42,067 nucleotides of DNA from an uncultured Lachnospiraceae bacterium (GTDB lineage: Bacteria > Bacillota > Clostridia > Lachnospirales > Lachnospiraceae): positions 1 through 42,067 of the forward strand of contig CAMOIJ010000020.1 of the NCBI GenBank assembly GCA_946615865.1. Reading direction: 5' to 3'. The notes beneath the pieces were generated by a model. It worked only from the letters and a program-made list of their open reading frames with translations, did no database searches and was not told the DNA's origin. Below, one piece after another: positions 30,652 through 38,900 of this stretch. How positions within the stretch are numbered: position 1 is the first letter of the stretch; each line of letters starts with the position of its first letter. The translations under genes and the position numbers were made by a program.

Positions 30652-31728
30652 CTACTGCTCGAAAATGCTCGCAAGCGGTGAATCACTGTCAAGGAAAAGC
30701 GTAGTGTTCCCGTTTTCCAGGCTCTTCTTAGCTGCGTCCAGTTGGCGTACGAAGAGGTAATACTCTGCTTTGTCGGGGTCATTATAAGCATCGGAAAGGA
30801 TACGCATGTATTCGGCCTCACCTTCCGCTTCAAGTCTGTCAGCCGTAGCTTCCGCTTCAGACAGCATGACTGCTGTCTCCCTGTCGGTAGTGTTTCGTAT
30901 TTTCTGCGCTTCGGATTCGCCTTGAGCTTTGTAGGCTGCGGCGATGTTTTTACGCTCAGTAATCATGCGGTTGTAGACAGCATCCTTGTTTTCATCCGGA
31001 AGATCAAGTTTCTTGATTTTGACCATTTGAATCTCAATGCCATATTGTTCCGGATCATAATCCTTATTCAACTGCTCAAGAATCTTGTTCGAAAGAGAAA
31101 TGACTCTGGTGTTCTCATCGATGACTGTCATGCCGTCTTCCGTCTCTTTTGATTGCTCTTTCGATTCCGTCCCTGTCGTCTCTGTACCGGCCGCTCCGGT
31201 TGAACCGGCCCCAGAGCTCGCTTCGGTATCCTCTTTCAGGTCCTCAGAGGTAATGTCCTGGACCTCCACGTCCAACGCGTCATCCTCTTCCGCTTTATCC
31301 AAAGCTGCGTCCCTCGAAGCGATCAGTTCCTCCTGCGAAGTGCTGGAAACGGTAGCCTTTAGTGAACCATAAACCATTGCGCTGATCTTGCTCTCTGCGC
31401 TCGCCGTGGATGAGTTCAATGTCTGTGTGAACTTAACAGGATCTGTTACCCGCCAAATGATATAGGCATCAACTTCCATCTTTTTCTTATCTGAAGTATA
31501 GATTTCAGTAGGTGCAATATCATAGAGCTGCCTTGCCTTGGAAATCGTAGTCTCGCTTTGCAGCAGTGGAATTCTGAAAGAAAATCCGGGCTCTGTGGTG
31601 ACTCTCGATATTTTGCCCATTGTCTTAATGACCTTGTACTGGTTGGGATAAGTGATGACCGCTGCCATGTTAACAAGGAGATAAACAACAACCAGGGCAG
31701 CCAGAATTTTTCCTATATGCTTCTTCAT
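30652..31728 (-). CDS. hflC: HflC-like SPFH (band 7) membrane protein
   Basis: The 358-residue protein has an N-terminal membrane helix (about 7-26), then the SPFH domain from VITYPNQYKVIKTMGKISRV to QMVKIKKLDLPDENKDAVYNRM, and the coiled tail ERKNIAAAYKAQGESEAQKIRNTTDRETAVMLSEAEA. HflK and HflC form a large membrane complex around FtsH and modulate its proteolysis. An insertion of about 60 acidic, Ser/Thr/Gly-rich residues (about 148-205) interrupts the SPFH domain and is unusual for the family. The ATG shares one base with the hflK stop codon (TAATG), so translation is coupled. Confidence 0.88.
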   Translation of the reverse strand: MKKHIGKILAALVVVYLLVNMAAVITYPNQYKVIKTMGKISRVTTEPGFSFRIPLLQSETTISKARQLYDIAPTEIYTSDKKKMEVDAYIIWRVTDPVKFTQTLNSSTASAESKISAMVYGSLKATVSSTSQEELIASRDAALDKAEEDDALDVEVQDITSEDLKEDTEASSGAGSTGAAGTETTGTESKEQSKETEDGMTVIDENTRVISLSNKILEQLNKDYDPEQYGIEIQMVKIKKLDLPDENKDAVYNRMITERKNIAAAYKAQGESEAQKIRNTTDRETAVMLSEAEATADRLEAEGEAEYMRILSDAYNDPDKAEYYLFVRQLDAAKKSLENGNTTLFLDSDSPLASIFEQ

Positions 31729-32825
31729 TACTGCTCACCTCCCAACTGCGCTGATGAATCAGAAGCCGCGGCCCCAGAGGTCGCTGAATCCGAGGTCGCT
31801 GAATCCGTAAAAGATCCATCCAGATCACCCAAATACATTCTCTGGGTTGTCCCCGCCTCATCATTGTTGATAATGATCTTAACGCCGGGCAGAATCTCCT
31901 CCATCGCCTCATAAAACATACGCTGCTTGGTGATCAGCGGGTATTTGATGTACTCGCTGTACTCGCTGTTAAAGCGTGCAGCCTGACCGTTCGCCTCGTT
32001 GATGCGTGCAGTTTTCTGTGCCTCCGCCTTTTGGATGATCTTATCGGCTTTAGCTTCAGCCGCGGGAAGCTGCTCGTTTCGATATTGGTTAGCCTCGTTC
32101 AGAGCGGATTCCTTGTTCTGCCTTGCATTCTCAACCTCAGAGAACGCCTCCTTGATCTGATCCGTGGGAGGTTCGACATCCTGAATCGAAATGTCGATTA
32201 ACGACAGTCCAATATTCTGCTCTTCCAATTCGTCCATCACAATGTTTTTGATGTTCTGCTGGATCTCCGACTTACCTGTAGTCAGCGCAGAATCCACGGT
32301 ATAGGCGCTGACGGTTCCACGGATAGTACTCTGAATCAGATTCTTGAGGATCAACTCCGGTACCTCTGAGGCATACATGTACTGCAGCGGATCGGTGACC
32401 TGATAAGTCACATAGAAGTCGATATCCACAAAGTTCATATCTGAAGTGATCATGGTGGACTCACTCTCCACGTTCCGGTAGCTACCGTCACTGCTCTCCT
32501 CGTAGCCGACCTCAAAACTGCGGACCGTGGTGTTGATCTTGGTCACTTCCTGAATGAAAGGAATCTTGAACTGCAAGCCTTTGTTGTTATTGACTGTAGC
32601 TTGTCCCAACGTCGTTACGACAGCGCTTTCCGTCTCAGAAAGGGTATAAAAGGACCCTGCCAATACTCTGATAAGGACAAGTACCACAACTACCGGAATC
32701 AAAATAGCACTCAGTCTGCTCGCTATTTTCTCTCCGTCAGGTTTTTGACCGCCTCCAGCGGAGCCATTGCCAGGTGTGTTTCTGTTAATGATCGGATTAT
32801 TCTTCCAAAAGTCTTTCAAAGCCAT
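31728..32825 (-). CDS. hflK: HflK-like SPFH (band 7) membrane protein
   Basis: The 365-residue protein has a glycine-rich N-terminus with a DFWKNNPIINRN segment, a membrane helix (about 42-60), the SPFH domain (SAVVTTLGQATVNNNKGLQFKIPF to SLIDISIQDVEPPTDQIKEAF) and a long coiled segment ending in EILPGVKIIINNDEAG. It is the HflC partner in the FtsH-associated complex. The ATG at 32825 follows TTGAGGAGGCTGGAT. The Ser/Ala-rich C-terminus DSATSDSATSGAAASDSS includes a one-mismatch copy of the 12-bp repeat and a short duplicated GAGGTCGCTGAATCC, so the tail has been remodelled by repeats. Confidence 0.88.
   Translation of the reverse strand: MALKDFWKNNPIINRNTPGNGSAGGGQKPDGEKIASRLSAILIPVVVVLVLIRVLAGSFYTLSETESAVVTTLGQATVNNNKGLQFKIPFIQEVTKINTTVRSFEVGYEESSDGSYRNVESESTMITSDMNFVDIDFYVTYQVTDPLQYMYASEVPELILKNLIQSTIRGTVSAYTVDSALTTGKSEIQQNIKNIVMDELEEQNIGLSLIDISIQDVEPPTDQIKEAFSEVENARQNKESALNEANQYRNEQLPAAEAKADKIIQKAEAQKTARINEANGQAARFNSEYSEYIKYPLITKQRMFYEAMEEILPGVKIIINNDEAGTTQRMYLGDLDGSFTDSATSDSATSGAAASDSSAQLGGEQ
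31771..31806 (-). repeat. variant repeat and short duplication in the hflK tail
   Basis: GCCCCAGAGGTC (31771-31782, one mismatch) is followed by a second GAGGTCGCTGAATCC, giving an in-frame duplicated Ser-Asp-Ser-Ala-Thr peptide. Confidence 0.7.
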
Positions 32826-32855
32826 ATCCAGCCTCCTCAAAAATCCCGAAATCCC

Positions 32856-32976
32856 GACCTCTGGGGTACTTCATTTTGCGAGAAATCCCGACCTCTGGGG
32901 TGCGGCACCCTACCCCAGAGGTCTCAATACCATTCCCGCGGCACCCTACCCCAGAGGTCTCAATACCCCAGAGGTC
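32856..32976. repeat. mixed direct and inverted cluster of five GACCTCTGGGGT copies
   Basis: Two plus-orientation copies (32856-32867, 32890-32901; shared GAAATCCCGACCTCTGGGGT) face three minus copies (32912-32923, 32948-32959, 32965-32976). The last two form a 17-bp tandem, ACCCCAGAGGTCTCAAT. The inner copies at 32890 and 32912 can pair as a REPIN-like inverted repeat that includes GGGGTGCGGCACC. The cluster fills the space between the zinc-ribbon gene and hflK and ends in degenerate GCCCAGGGGTCATCC near 33011. Confidence 0.9.
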
Positions 32977-33031
32977 TCAATACTCTCTGAAAACCCCCGG
33001 GTGCCGCAGCGCCCAGGGGTCATCCTCTCAC

Positions 33032-33481
33032 TCACATATTCGACACGATCATGCTTACAAGATTTAACACGGCCAGAACCGTACCGACTATAAGGATCTT
33101 CTTCGCTGTATCCATTGTCTTCAACTGCTCTTCAACCGTCGCCGCCCGATTGATCCGCAGCACATAGACGAGCGCCGCGATACCCGGGATCGTGCAGAAC
33201 AGGATCACAAAAATACTCCAGGCTATATATCCGCCGATCGGTATCGGCGTTACTGTCCTATTATTCGCTCCGGAATCAAAGCTGTTATGGACGGGGACCT
33301 CGCTCTCCTGCGCCGGCACAGTGTTCTCCTGCGTCTGATAATCGATCGGCTCGAATTCCGGCACACTTTCTACCCCGGTATTCTCCGCCTTCGCCGCGTC
33401 ATTTTCAAACGGCGCCCCGCAGAAATTGCAGAACTTATTGTCGTTCTCGTTTTCATTGTGGCAGTAAGGACAAATTTTCAT
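33032..33481 (-). CDS. zinc-ribbon membrane protein with CD225-like domain
   Basis: The 149-residue protein starts with a zinc ribbon, CPYCHNENENDNKFCNFCG (four cysteines), followed by a Glu/Pro-rich linker of about 50 residues. The C-terminal half has two membrane helices with PIGGYIAWSIFVILFCTIPGIAALVYVLRINRA and TAKKILIVGTVLAVLN, matching the CD225/dispanin pattern. Many Firmicutes carry such proteins; function is unknown. TAGTAACAGCC-side sequence gives the rc GGGAGGCTGTTACT before the ATG, a good ribosome site. It is followed by the five-copy repeat cluster and then hflK. Confidence 0.8.
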   Translation of the reverse strand: MKICPYCHNENENDNKFCNFCGAPFENDAAKAENTGVESVPEFEPIDYQTQENTVPAQESEVPVHNSFDSGANNRTVTPIPIGGYIAWSIFVILFCTIPGIAALVYVLRINRAATVEEQLKTMDTAKKILIVGTVLAVLNLVSMIVSNM

Positions 33482-33522
33482 AGTAACAGCCTCCCTCTTA
33501 TCAATTTCGCCTCATCTCGGCA

Positions 33523-33918
33523 TTACGGTGCCAAAACATTGAACGCAGGTACATTCCTCAGAATCCAGTATACAACAATGACGGCTGTCAGTATAACTGC
33601 CGTTCTCTGCGATATACTGACCGGTCTGAGTTTCATCTTTGGGAACACGATCCGCAAGTATTCGTGCGCCAGTACGAACAGACACGGGATCCCGAGGATC
33701 GGAAGCAAAATATTGTAAGACACTGCTTCCGCAAAGCTGCCGTGGAACAGAGCATTGACAGCCCTGCCCGATCCGCAGCCCGGGCAGTACAGCCCCGTAT
33801 ATCGGTAGAACATGCACTCCATCCCGTTTCCGCCCTGATATTCATAAATACACAGCAGAACAAGCATGGCAGGTACACTAACTCCGATCATGATCCGCTT
33901 CCAAAGATTTCTCTCCAC
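33523..33918 (-). CDS. DUF2752 family membrane protein
   Basis: The 131-residue protein has three membrane helices and the DUF2752 signature YCPGCGSGRAVNALFHGSFAEA between the first two. The paired cysteines suggest metal or redox binding, but the function is unknown. AAGGAGAGAGGCGG lies before the ATG. It is 41 bp upstream of the zinc-ribbon/CD225 gene. In related genomes these two families often neighbour each other, and they are likely co-transcribed here. Confidence 0.8.
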   Translation of the reverse strand: MERNLWKRIMIGVSVPAMLVLLCIYEYQGGNGMECMFYRYTGLYCPGCGSGRAVNALFHGSFAEAVSYNILLPILGIPCLFVLAHEYLRIVFPKMKLRPVSISQRTAVILTAVIVVYWILRNVPAFNVLAP

Positions 33919-33942
33919 CGCCTCTCTCCTTCCTTAAAGTGC

Positions 33943-33987
33943 AAAAGCGCCGGATCACTGAATTCCCTTCATAAAAGCGCCGGATCA
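33943..33987. repeat. 15-bp direct repeat upstream of the DUF2752 gene
   Basis: AAAAGCGCCGGATCA occurs at 33943-33957 and 33973-33987 with a 30-bp period. It is unrelated to the 12-bp word and may be a regulatory site or a slippage product. An ATTATA (TATAAT on the minus strand) lies at 34032-34037. Confidence 0.6.
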
Positions 33988-34129
33988 AAAAAGTCCCTGC
34001 ATACTATTAAACACGTAATTCCCTACCCACTATTATACATAAAACTCGACAAAAATTTTCTCCATTTATCTATCAGAGTGGTAAACTGTTGTTAATTGAT
34101 ATTTTGACCAATAAAAACTTAGGGGGACT

Positions 34130-35023
34130 ATGATCATGAAATCTTCAACCAGCAAAAGCAGTGTAATCTCACAGATTCTTCTCGCCGCTGTCGCTATAGC
34201 GCTTGGCTATCTGCTCCTGTTCGGCAAATCAGTGGCGCTCATCACGCTCTGCCAGATCCTGTGCGGCGGCATAGTAGCCATCGGTGTCGCGTCTATCGCT
34301 TCCTTCTTTCTGGCGGGCGACTACAGGCGAATCGACCGCTATGGATTTGCGCTCGGAACGCTGCTGATCCTGATGGGTCTGATCGGCCTGATCCGCATAA
34401 ATGAAGTAACTGCTAATTTCGAGATCTATACAGGGCTCGTATCTCTGATTCTCGGAGTCCTGGTCCTTCAGGGAACCGTTCAGATGAAAGTCCTCGACTA
34501 TCCCGTCTGGATTCTCAACCTTGTTATTTCCCTCGCAAGCATTGCCGGTGCTTTCTGCGTTCTGTCCGATATCACTGTCATCACAGGAAAAATAGCGGGT
34601 TTCTCCAACTGGATCCTTCTTATCTGCGGATGCGCCTGCCTCTTCAGCATGCTGGTAACATGGATCTGCATCCTGCTCGCCGCGCGGCGTGAGAAAAAGA
34701 TGGAAGCCGAGAAAGCTGCTGCCGCTGAGAGAGCAGAACAGGCACGCATAGAGGCCGAGGAGAAGGCAAAACAGGAAGAGCAGGCCCGCAAGGCTGCGGA
34801 AGCCGCACAGGCCCAGGCTATTGAGCAAGCTCGCAGAGAGGCCGCGGCACTGGCTAAGGCTGAGGCTGAGGCACAAGCACAGGTTCAGCGTGACGAAATG
34901 GCCGCCAAAGCAGCAGAAGCTAAGGCACAGGCGGCAGAAGAAGCGAATAACGAATTTCCCCCTGTAGAGGGCCCGGAACTCGTCTTTGGCAGCGATCAGG
35001 GCGATGACAACAGTATTCAGTAA
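34130..35023 (+). CDS. HdeD/DUF308-like membrane protein with alanine-rich coiled-coil tail
   Basis: The 297-residue protein has six predicted membrane helices (about 12-180) in the DUF308 style of repeated helix pairs, then a highly charged Ala/Glu/Lys coiled coil (about 185-275) and an acidic end. The tail is predicted in the cytoplasm. Function is unknown; the coiled coil suggests a scaffold or oligomerising role. AGGGGGACT precedes the first ATG; a second ATG two codons on is possible. It is monocistronic with a strong terminator. Confidence 0.7.
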   Translation: MIMKSSTSKSSVISQILLAAVAIALGYLLLFGKSVALITLCQILCGGIVAIGVASIASFFLAGDYRRIDRYGFALGTLLILMGLIGLIRINEVTANFEIYTGLVSLILGVLVLQGTVQMKVLDYPVWILNLVISLASIAGAFCVLSDITVITGKIAGFSNWILLICGCACLFSMLVTWICILLAARREKKMEAEKAAAAERAEQARIEAEEKAKQEEQARKAAEAAQAQAIEQARREAAALAKAEAEAQAQVQRDEMAAKAAEAKAQAAEEANNEFPPVEGPELVFGSDQGDDNSIQ

Positions 35024-35066
35024 CCCAAGGCACACATCATACATCAATGAAGTTATCCAAGTAATA

Positions 35067-35099
35067 AAAGCCCTGCCGGCTTAGTCCCGGCAGGGCTTT
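35067..35099. terminator. bidirectional terminator
   Basis: The 13-bp stem AAAGCCCTGCCGG (35067-35079) pairs with CCGGCAGGGCTTT (35087-35099). It serves the convergent DUF308-like and SpoIIE-type genes. Confidence 0.85.
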
Positions 35100-35122
35100 C
35101 TGTAATTACGGTATCAAAAAGT

Positions 35123-37231
35123 TCACCCGACGTCCGTTCCGCCACCCACGTAGGTAAAGCCAAGCATCGTGATGTCGTCGAACTGCTCCGCCTCGCCCAC
35201 AAATTTCACAATGTCATGGTGTGTTTTCTCGAGAGTCTCTTTTTGCGGCTCCTCTCTGAGTTCGTTCAGTTTGACCACGAGACGCTCTGTTCCATATGCT
35301 TTCTCGTCCCTGTCTATCGCCTCCGGCACGCCGTCCGTGTAGACGAATAGTCTGTCACCCGGGTTCATCTGCAGCGTGTACTCTTTCATGGGCACATTTT
35401 CCATAGCGCCGAGAACCAGTCCGTGAACGTCTTTTATAAGCTCATATTCGCCGCCCGCATGACAGAACACAGGGAATTCATGGCCCGCGTTAGCGCAATT
35501 CATAAGTCCTGATTCAAGATCTATGATGCCCACCCACGCTGTAACAAACATCTCTGCTTCGTTGCCTTCGCAGAGAGAATTGTTAACTTCATAAAGTGTC
35601 TCAGAGGGAGACTTGCCCATACGGGCAGCGTTTGAGATCGCCGTCTTGGCGCGCATCATGAACAGCGCGGCCGGAATTCCTTTCCCCGAAACATCGGCAA
35701 TGACCAGCGCCAGTTTATTGGTATCCGTAAAGAAGAAATCATAGAAATCACCGCCGACATACCTGGCCGGTTTCATGAGAGCGTAAATCTCAAAATCCTT
35801 TCTGGAGGATGTGAATACATGCGGCAGCGCTGATTCCTGAATGAAGGTCGCAAGTTTCAGTTCCTCCTCCATTCGTCTCTCGGCTTCATTGATATACCCC
35901 TTAAGCGTCGTCACCGTTTGGTTAATGTCATCCGAAAGAAGGGAAAACTCCACGGATTCGCGCACCGTGACCACCTCATCCAAATTGCCTCTGATTATCT
36001 TTTGCAAAGAGTTATTTACGGATTTCAGATTCCGGCACACCAGGGTTTCCACCAGTACTACGATCAGCATAAAAAGCGCCGAAAACAGCAGTACATCTGA
36101 CAGGAAGATCTCATAAATCTTATTGCTTTGGGACTGCATCATCGCTTCATACGACATTGCGAGCACCATATACAGGTTCTTCGGTTTGTCCAGCACAAAT
36201 GACACGCATGCCATGTCGTCTTCATCCTCAAACGGAGACTTCCATATGAAGACGCCCTCGCCCAGGTTATCCTTTATTGTCTGCAGGCCATCGCCATCGA
36301 TATCCAGCGGGCCGTCTTCATCATCGTACATTCCCCCCACTTCATCCCCTTCTTCATTGAAAATGAGGTACATAATGGTATCAGAGCTGCCAATGCTGAT
36401 ATAAGGCAGATATTCCGCTGTTTTCTCCATATCTCTGCCTTGTTCATCGTAAAATCTCTTGAATTCATCTCCCATGTACTGAAGGTAGGCCTCTGCATCC
36501 TGAAGTGCGTTTCTCTCCTGGAAATTATAGTCCATTACATGGTTGATAACGAAAATCGCAAAAGTGACTGCAAGGAGTCTTCGCGCAAATCGTCTGGCGA
36601 TCGGCGTCCTTTCCCGATCAAAAATGGACACTCTCTTCCTGTCCTCCCCGGACACCAGACAAATGACAGTCGAACAGGCCATAAGCCCCAAGCCCCCGAA
36701 AAGGATCATCGGAACAGCGCAGTTCCTGACCACTTCATAGGCCCTGTTCATATTATCCCTGTGTGTCAGAAGGACCGCGTACATGTGAAAGTCTTCCGTT
36801 ACGGCGCCTATAAAGAAGGACTGTCCTGCCGGCGCCCTTTTCCCTCTGTAAAAAAAGACTCTCATAAGCGCGCCAAAGATTCCTGCAAGCATTGTTGTCA
36901 GGCTGCAGGCAACAGTCGAAAAACTTGCCATTCCCAGAAACATACCTGCGTAAAATCGCTCAGCACCGCCGAGCACTCCCGCTATGATTCCTGCAAAGGG
37001 GTCAAAAAAGAGACCCGCCGCAAGTGGACCGATGTCACGGACATTCAATATCATGTATTTTTCATTGATGCCGAGATGTGTCGCGGCAATGGCGGCGGCC
37101 CCGTAAATGAGTCCGATTCCGATCCGCGATCCCCATGTCTGTGCATGCCGGGACTGGTATTTCCATACGGCTGCAGTAATGATCAAATAAAGGATAACCA
37201 CTGCTGTCATCTTCAGTATCATAGTTGCCAT
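35123..37231 (-). CDS. 5TM-sensor / HAMP / SpoIIE-type PP2C phosphatase
   Basis: The 702-residue protein has an N-terminal multi-helix region of the 5TM-5TMR LytS type (about 1-200, with NVRDIGPLAAGLFFDPFAGIIAG), an extracytoplasmic sensor segment (about 235-370), another membrane helix, a HAMP-like linker and a C-terminal SpoIIE/RsbU PP2C domain. Metal-site motifs are YVGGDFYDFF, VIADVSGKGIPAALFM, CANAGHEFPV, FVYTDGVPEA and the last QFDDITML. It should dephosphorylate an anti-sigma-factor antagonist in response to an external signal. No STAS or RsbW-type gene is adjacent, so its target lies elsewhere. Confidence 0.88.
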   Translation of the reverse strand: MATMILKMTAVVILYLIITAAVWKYQSRHAQTWGSRIGIGLIYGAAAIAATHLGINEKYMILNVRDIGPLAAGLFFDPFAGIIAGVLGGAERFYAGMFLGMASFSTVACSLTTMLAGIFGALMRVFFYRGKRAPAGQSFFIGAVTEDFHMYAVLLTHRDNMNRAYEVVRNCAVPMILFGGLGLMACSTVICLVSGEDRKRVSIFDRERTPIARRFARRLLAVTFAIFVINHVMDYNFQERNALQDAEAYLQYMGDEFKRFYDEQGRDMEKTAEYLPYISIGSSDTIMYLIFNEEGDEVGGMYDDEDGPLDIDGDGLQTIKDNLGEGVFIWKSPFEDEDDMACVSFVLDKPKNLYMVLAMSYEAMMQSQSNKIYEIFLSDVLLFSALFMLIVVLVETLVCRNLKSVNNSLQKIIRGNLDEVVTVRESVEFSLLSDDINQTVTTLKGYINEAERRMEEELKLATFIQESALPHVFTSSRKDFEIYALMKPARYVGGDFYDFFFTDTNKLALVIADVSGKGIPAALFMMRAKTAISNAARMGKSPSETLYEVNNSLCEGNEAEMFVTAWVGIIDLESGLMNCANAGHEFPVFCHAGGEYELIKDVHGLVLGAMENVPMKEYTLQMNPGDRLFVYTDGVPEAIDRDEKAYGTERLVVKLNELREEPQKETLEKTHHDIVKFVGEAEQFDDITMLGFTYVGGGTDVG

Positions 37232-37394
37232 TTTGTCCGCGCTTTCTTCTTGCTGTCATAACTGATATAATTAAATGCATATAAATGCACTATTTCACAT
37301 AATCAATTATCATTATACAGAAATCACATTGCTTCTGCCACAATGGGGAGGCCTTTCTCCGATACTCCTTCCCTAAGAAAATGGAGAATGAACT

Positions 37395-38855
37395 ATGTCA
37401 GGAAACTCTACTTCCCGAACCAATACATTCCATTCTGCCATCCCGCAGCCTGCCCGTATCCGCATCCAGCCGCCCGGTCAGCGCATCTTGCGCTCTGTCA
37501 TCTCCGTCTGGCTCTGTATGGTCGTCTACGTCCTTCGCGGTATGCGCGGCGAGCCCTTCTACTCGATCATTGCCGCCTTGCAGTGCGTACAGCCTTACTC
37601 CTCAAACATGCTCAGAGAGGGCAAAGACCGCATCATTGGTACTCTGGTAGGCGCATTCTGGGGCTCCGCGATCCTCTTTCTGGAGCTCCTTCCTGTTGGA
37701 GGCGACTTCCGCACCACAGTGGTCTTCTATATCCTGCTCGGGGTCTTCACCGGACTCGTGATCTACTCCACTGTCCTTTTGAACATCTCACAATACGCTC
37801 TCTTCGCCGCCGTTGTCTTTTTGGGCATCGCTGTGTACCATATCGAGGACGCGAATCCCTTCATTCATGTCTTCTATCGTACCCTCGAGACGATCATCGG
37901 CGTCGGCGTGGCGATCATCGTCAACTCTCTTCACTTTCCCAGGGTCCGGGACCGCGAAACACTTTTTGTGTCAGGCATCGACCATGTCCTCTTCAGAGAG
38001 GACCGGGAACTCAGCCGCTTCACAAAGGTTGAACTCAACCGTTTTCTCCATGACGGCATGCGCTTCTCAGTCTCGACCAAGCAGACTCCCGCTACCGTTC
38101 GTGAGATCCTGTCCGGGGTCGACCTGCGTCTTCCCATTATTGCAATGGACGGCGCCGTTCTCTATGACCTCCATACGATGAAATACGTCCGCACTGTCAA
38201 AATAGAGCCCGCCCTGGTCAGCCACATCACGGATTTTCTGCACGCTGAGGGGATTCCCTTTTTTGTCAACACTGTACAGGACAACCTTCTTGTCATCTAC
38301 TTCAAGGACTACAAAGACCTGATCCTGGAGGAAGTCCGCGACACTCACCATCACACCCATCACACCCCTACCCCAGAGGTCGAGGACGAGCCGGTTCCTG
38401 ATCTGGCCCTCTCGAAGAGCGCCTACATATCCATGGCGAAGCTTTATCACAAAAAGCGGACCTCTCCCTATCGCAACTATGTAAGGACGAACGCGACGAT
38501 CAATAAAGATGTCCTGTACATTCTGATCATTGACCGCGAAGAGAACATCGACCGTCTCCACGAAAAGCTAAAGGAGCAGCTCTGGATCGACAGATGCCGC
38601 ATAAATTTTGACTATTTTGACTGTGAGGAAGGGGAAAAGATCCTCCGCATCTATGCGGCGGAAGCTAACCGACCCGCAATGCTCGGATACCTGCAGCGCT
38701 ATGTGGGCGCCCCCAAAGTCATCACTTTCGGCACTGAAACCGACGAATGCGATGTCCATATCAAAGATGCGGGCCGCGATCAGACGGTCAAAGAACTCAA
38801 GAAGCGATTTGAACCTGTCAGCCTGAAAGGCTGGAAAAATATACTGCATATGTAA
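37395..38855 (+). CDS. aromatic-acid-exporter-like membrane domain fused to a degenerate Cof-type HAD domain
   Basis: Residues about 25-180 hold six helices of the ArAE/FUSC-like type (GEPFYSIIAALQCVQPYSSNM, then RIIGTLVGAFWG). Residues about 188-486 follow a Cof-type HAD fold. Motif I, normally DxDGT, reads FVSGIDHVL, so the nucleophile Asp is Gly194. Motif II is kept as SVSTKQTP, and the late acidic motif, usually GDxxND, reads FGTETDE. The HAD part is therefore probably catalytically dead, perhaps a ligand-sensing module. An exact repeat copy encodes TPEV (326-329) in a His/Pro-rich loop. GGAGAATGAACT precedes the ATG. Confidence 0.75.
   Translation: MSGNSTSRTNTFHSAIPQPARIRIQPPGQRILRSVISVWLCMVVYVLRGMRGEPFYSIIAALQCVQPYSSNMLREGKDRIIGTLVGAFWGSAILFLELLPVGGDFRTTVVFYILLGVFTGLVIYSTVLLNISQYALFAAVVFLGIAVYHIEDANPFIHVFYRTLETIIGVGVAIIVNSLHFPRVRDRETLFVSGIDHVLFREDRELSRFTKVELNRFLHDGMRFSVSTKQTPATVREILSGVDLRLPIIAMDGAVLYDLHTMKYVRTVKIEPALVSHITDFLHAEGIPFFVNTVQDNLLVIYFKDYKDLILEEVRDTHHHTHHTPTPEVEDEPVPDLALSKSAYISMAKLYHKKRTSPYRNYVRTNATINKDVLYILIIDREENIDRLHEKLKEQLWIDRCRINFDYFDCEEGEKILRIYAAEANRPAMLGYLQRYVGAPKVITFGTETDECDVHIKDAGRDQTVKELKKRFEPVSLKGWKNILHM
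38370..38381 (-). repeat. intragenic GACCTCTGGGGT repeat in the HAD loop
   Basis: The exact copy reads TPEV in frame, inside a low-complexity HHTHHTP...EDEPVPD loop. It is the only copy between 33.0 and 40.1 kb. Confidence 0.85.
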
Positions 38856-38859
38856 AAAA

Positions 38860-38894
38860 AGAGCCGCAGCTTCCGTTTAAGGAGCTGCGGCTCT
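38860..38894. terminator. terminator between the exporter-HAD gene and mgtC
   Basis: A 12-bp stem, AGAGCCGCAGCT (38860-38871) with AGCTGCGGCTCT (38883-38894), has an A run on its left, giving a T tail for the minus-strand mgtC transcript. It probably works in both directions. Confidence 0.8.
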
Positions 38895-38900
38895 CTCGAT

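Noticed and set aside
32340-32360. ACCTCTGAGGC in hflK as a possible repeat variant
   Set aside because: It lies in a conserved part of the SPFH domain and lacks the paired flank; likely coincidence.
32856-32976. Regularly spaced repeats that could suggest a CRISPR array
   Set aside because: The repeat is only 12 bp, copies occur in both orientations, spacing is irregular, spacers are duplicated within clusters, and no cas gene is present.
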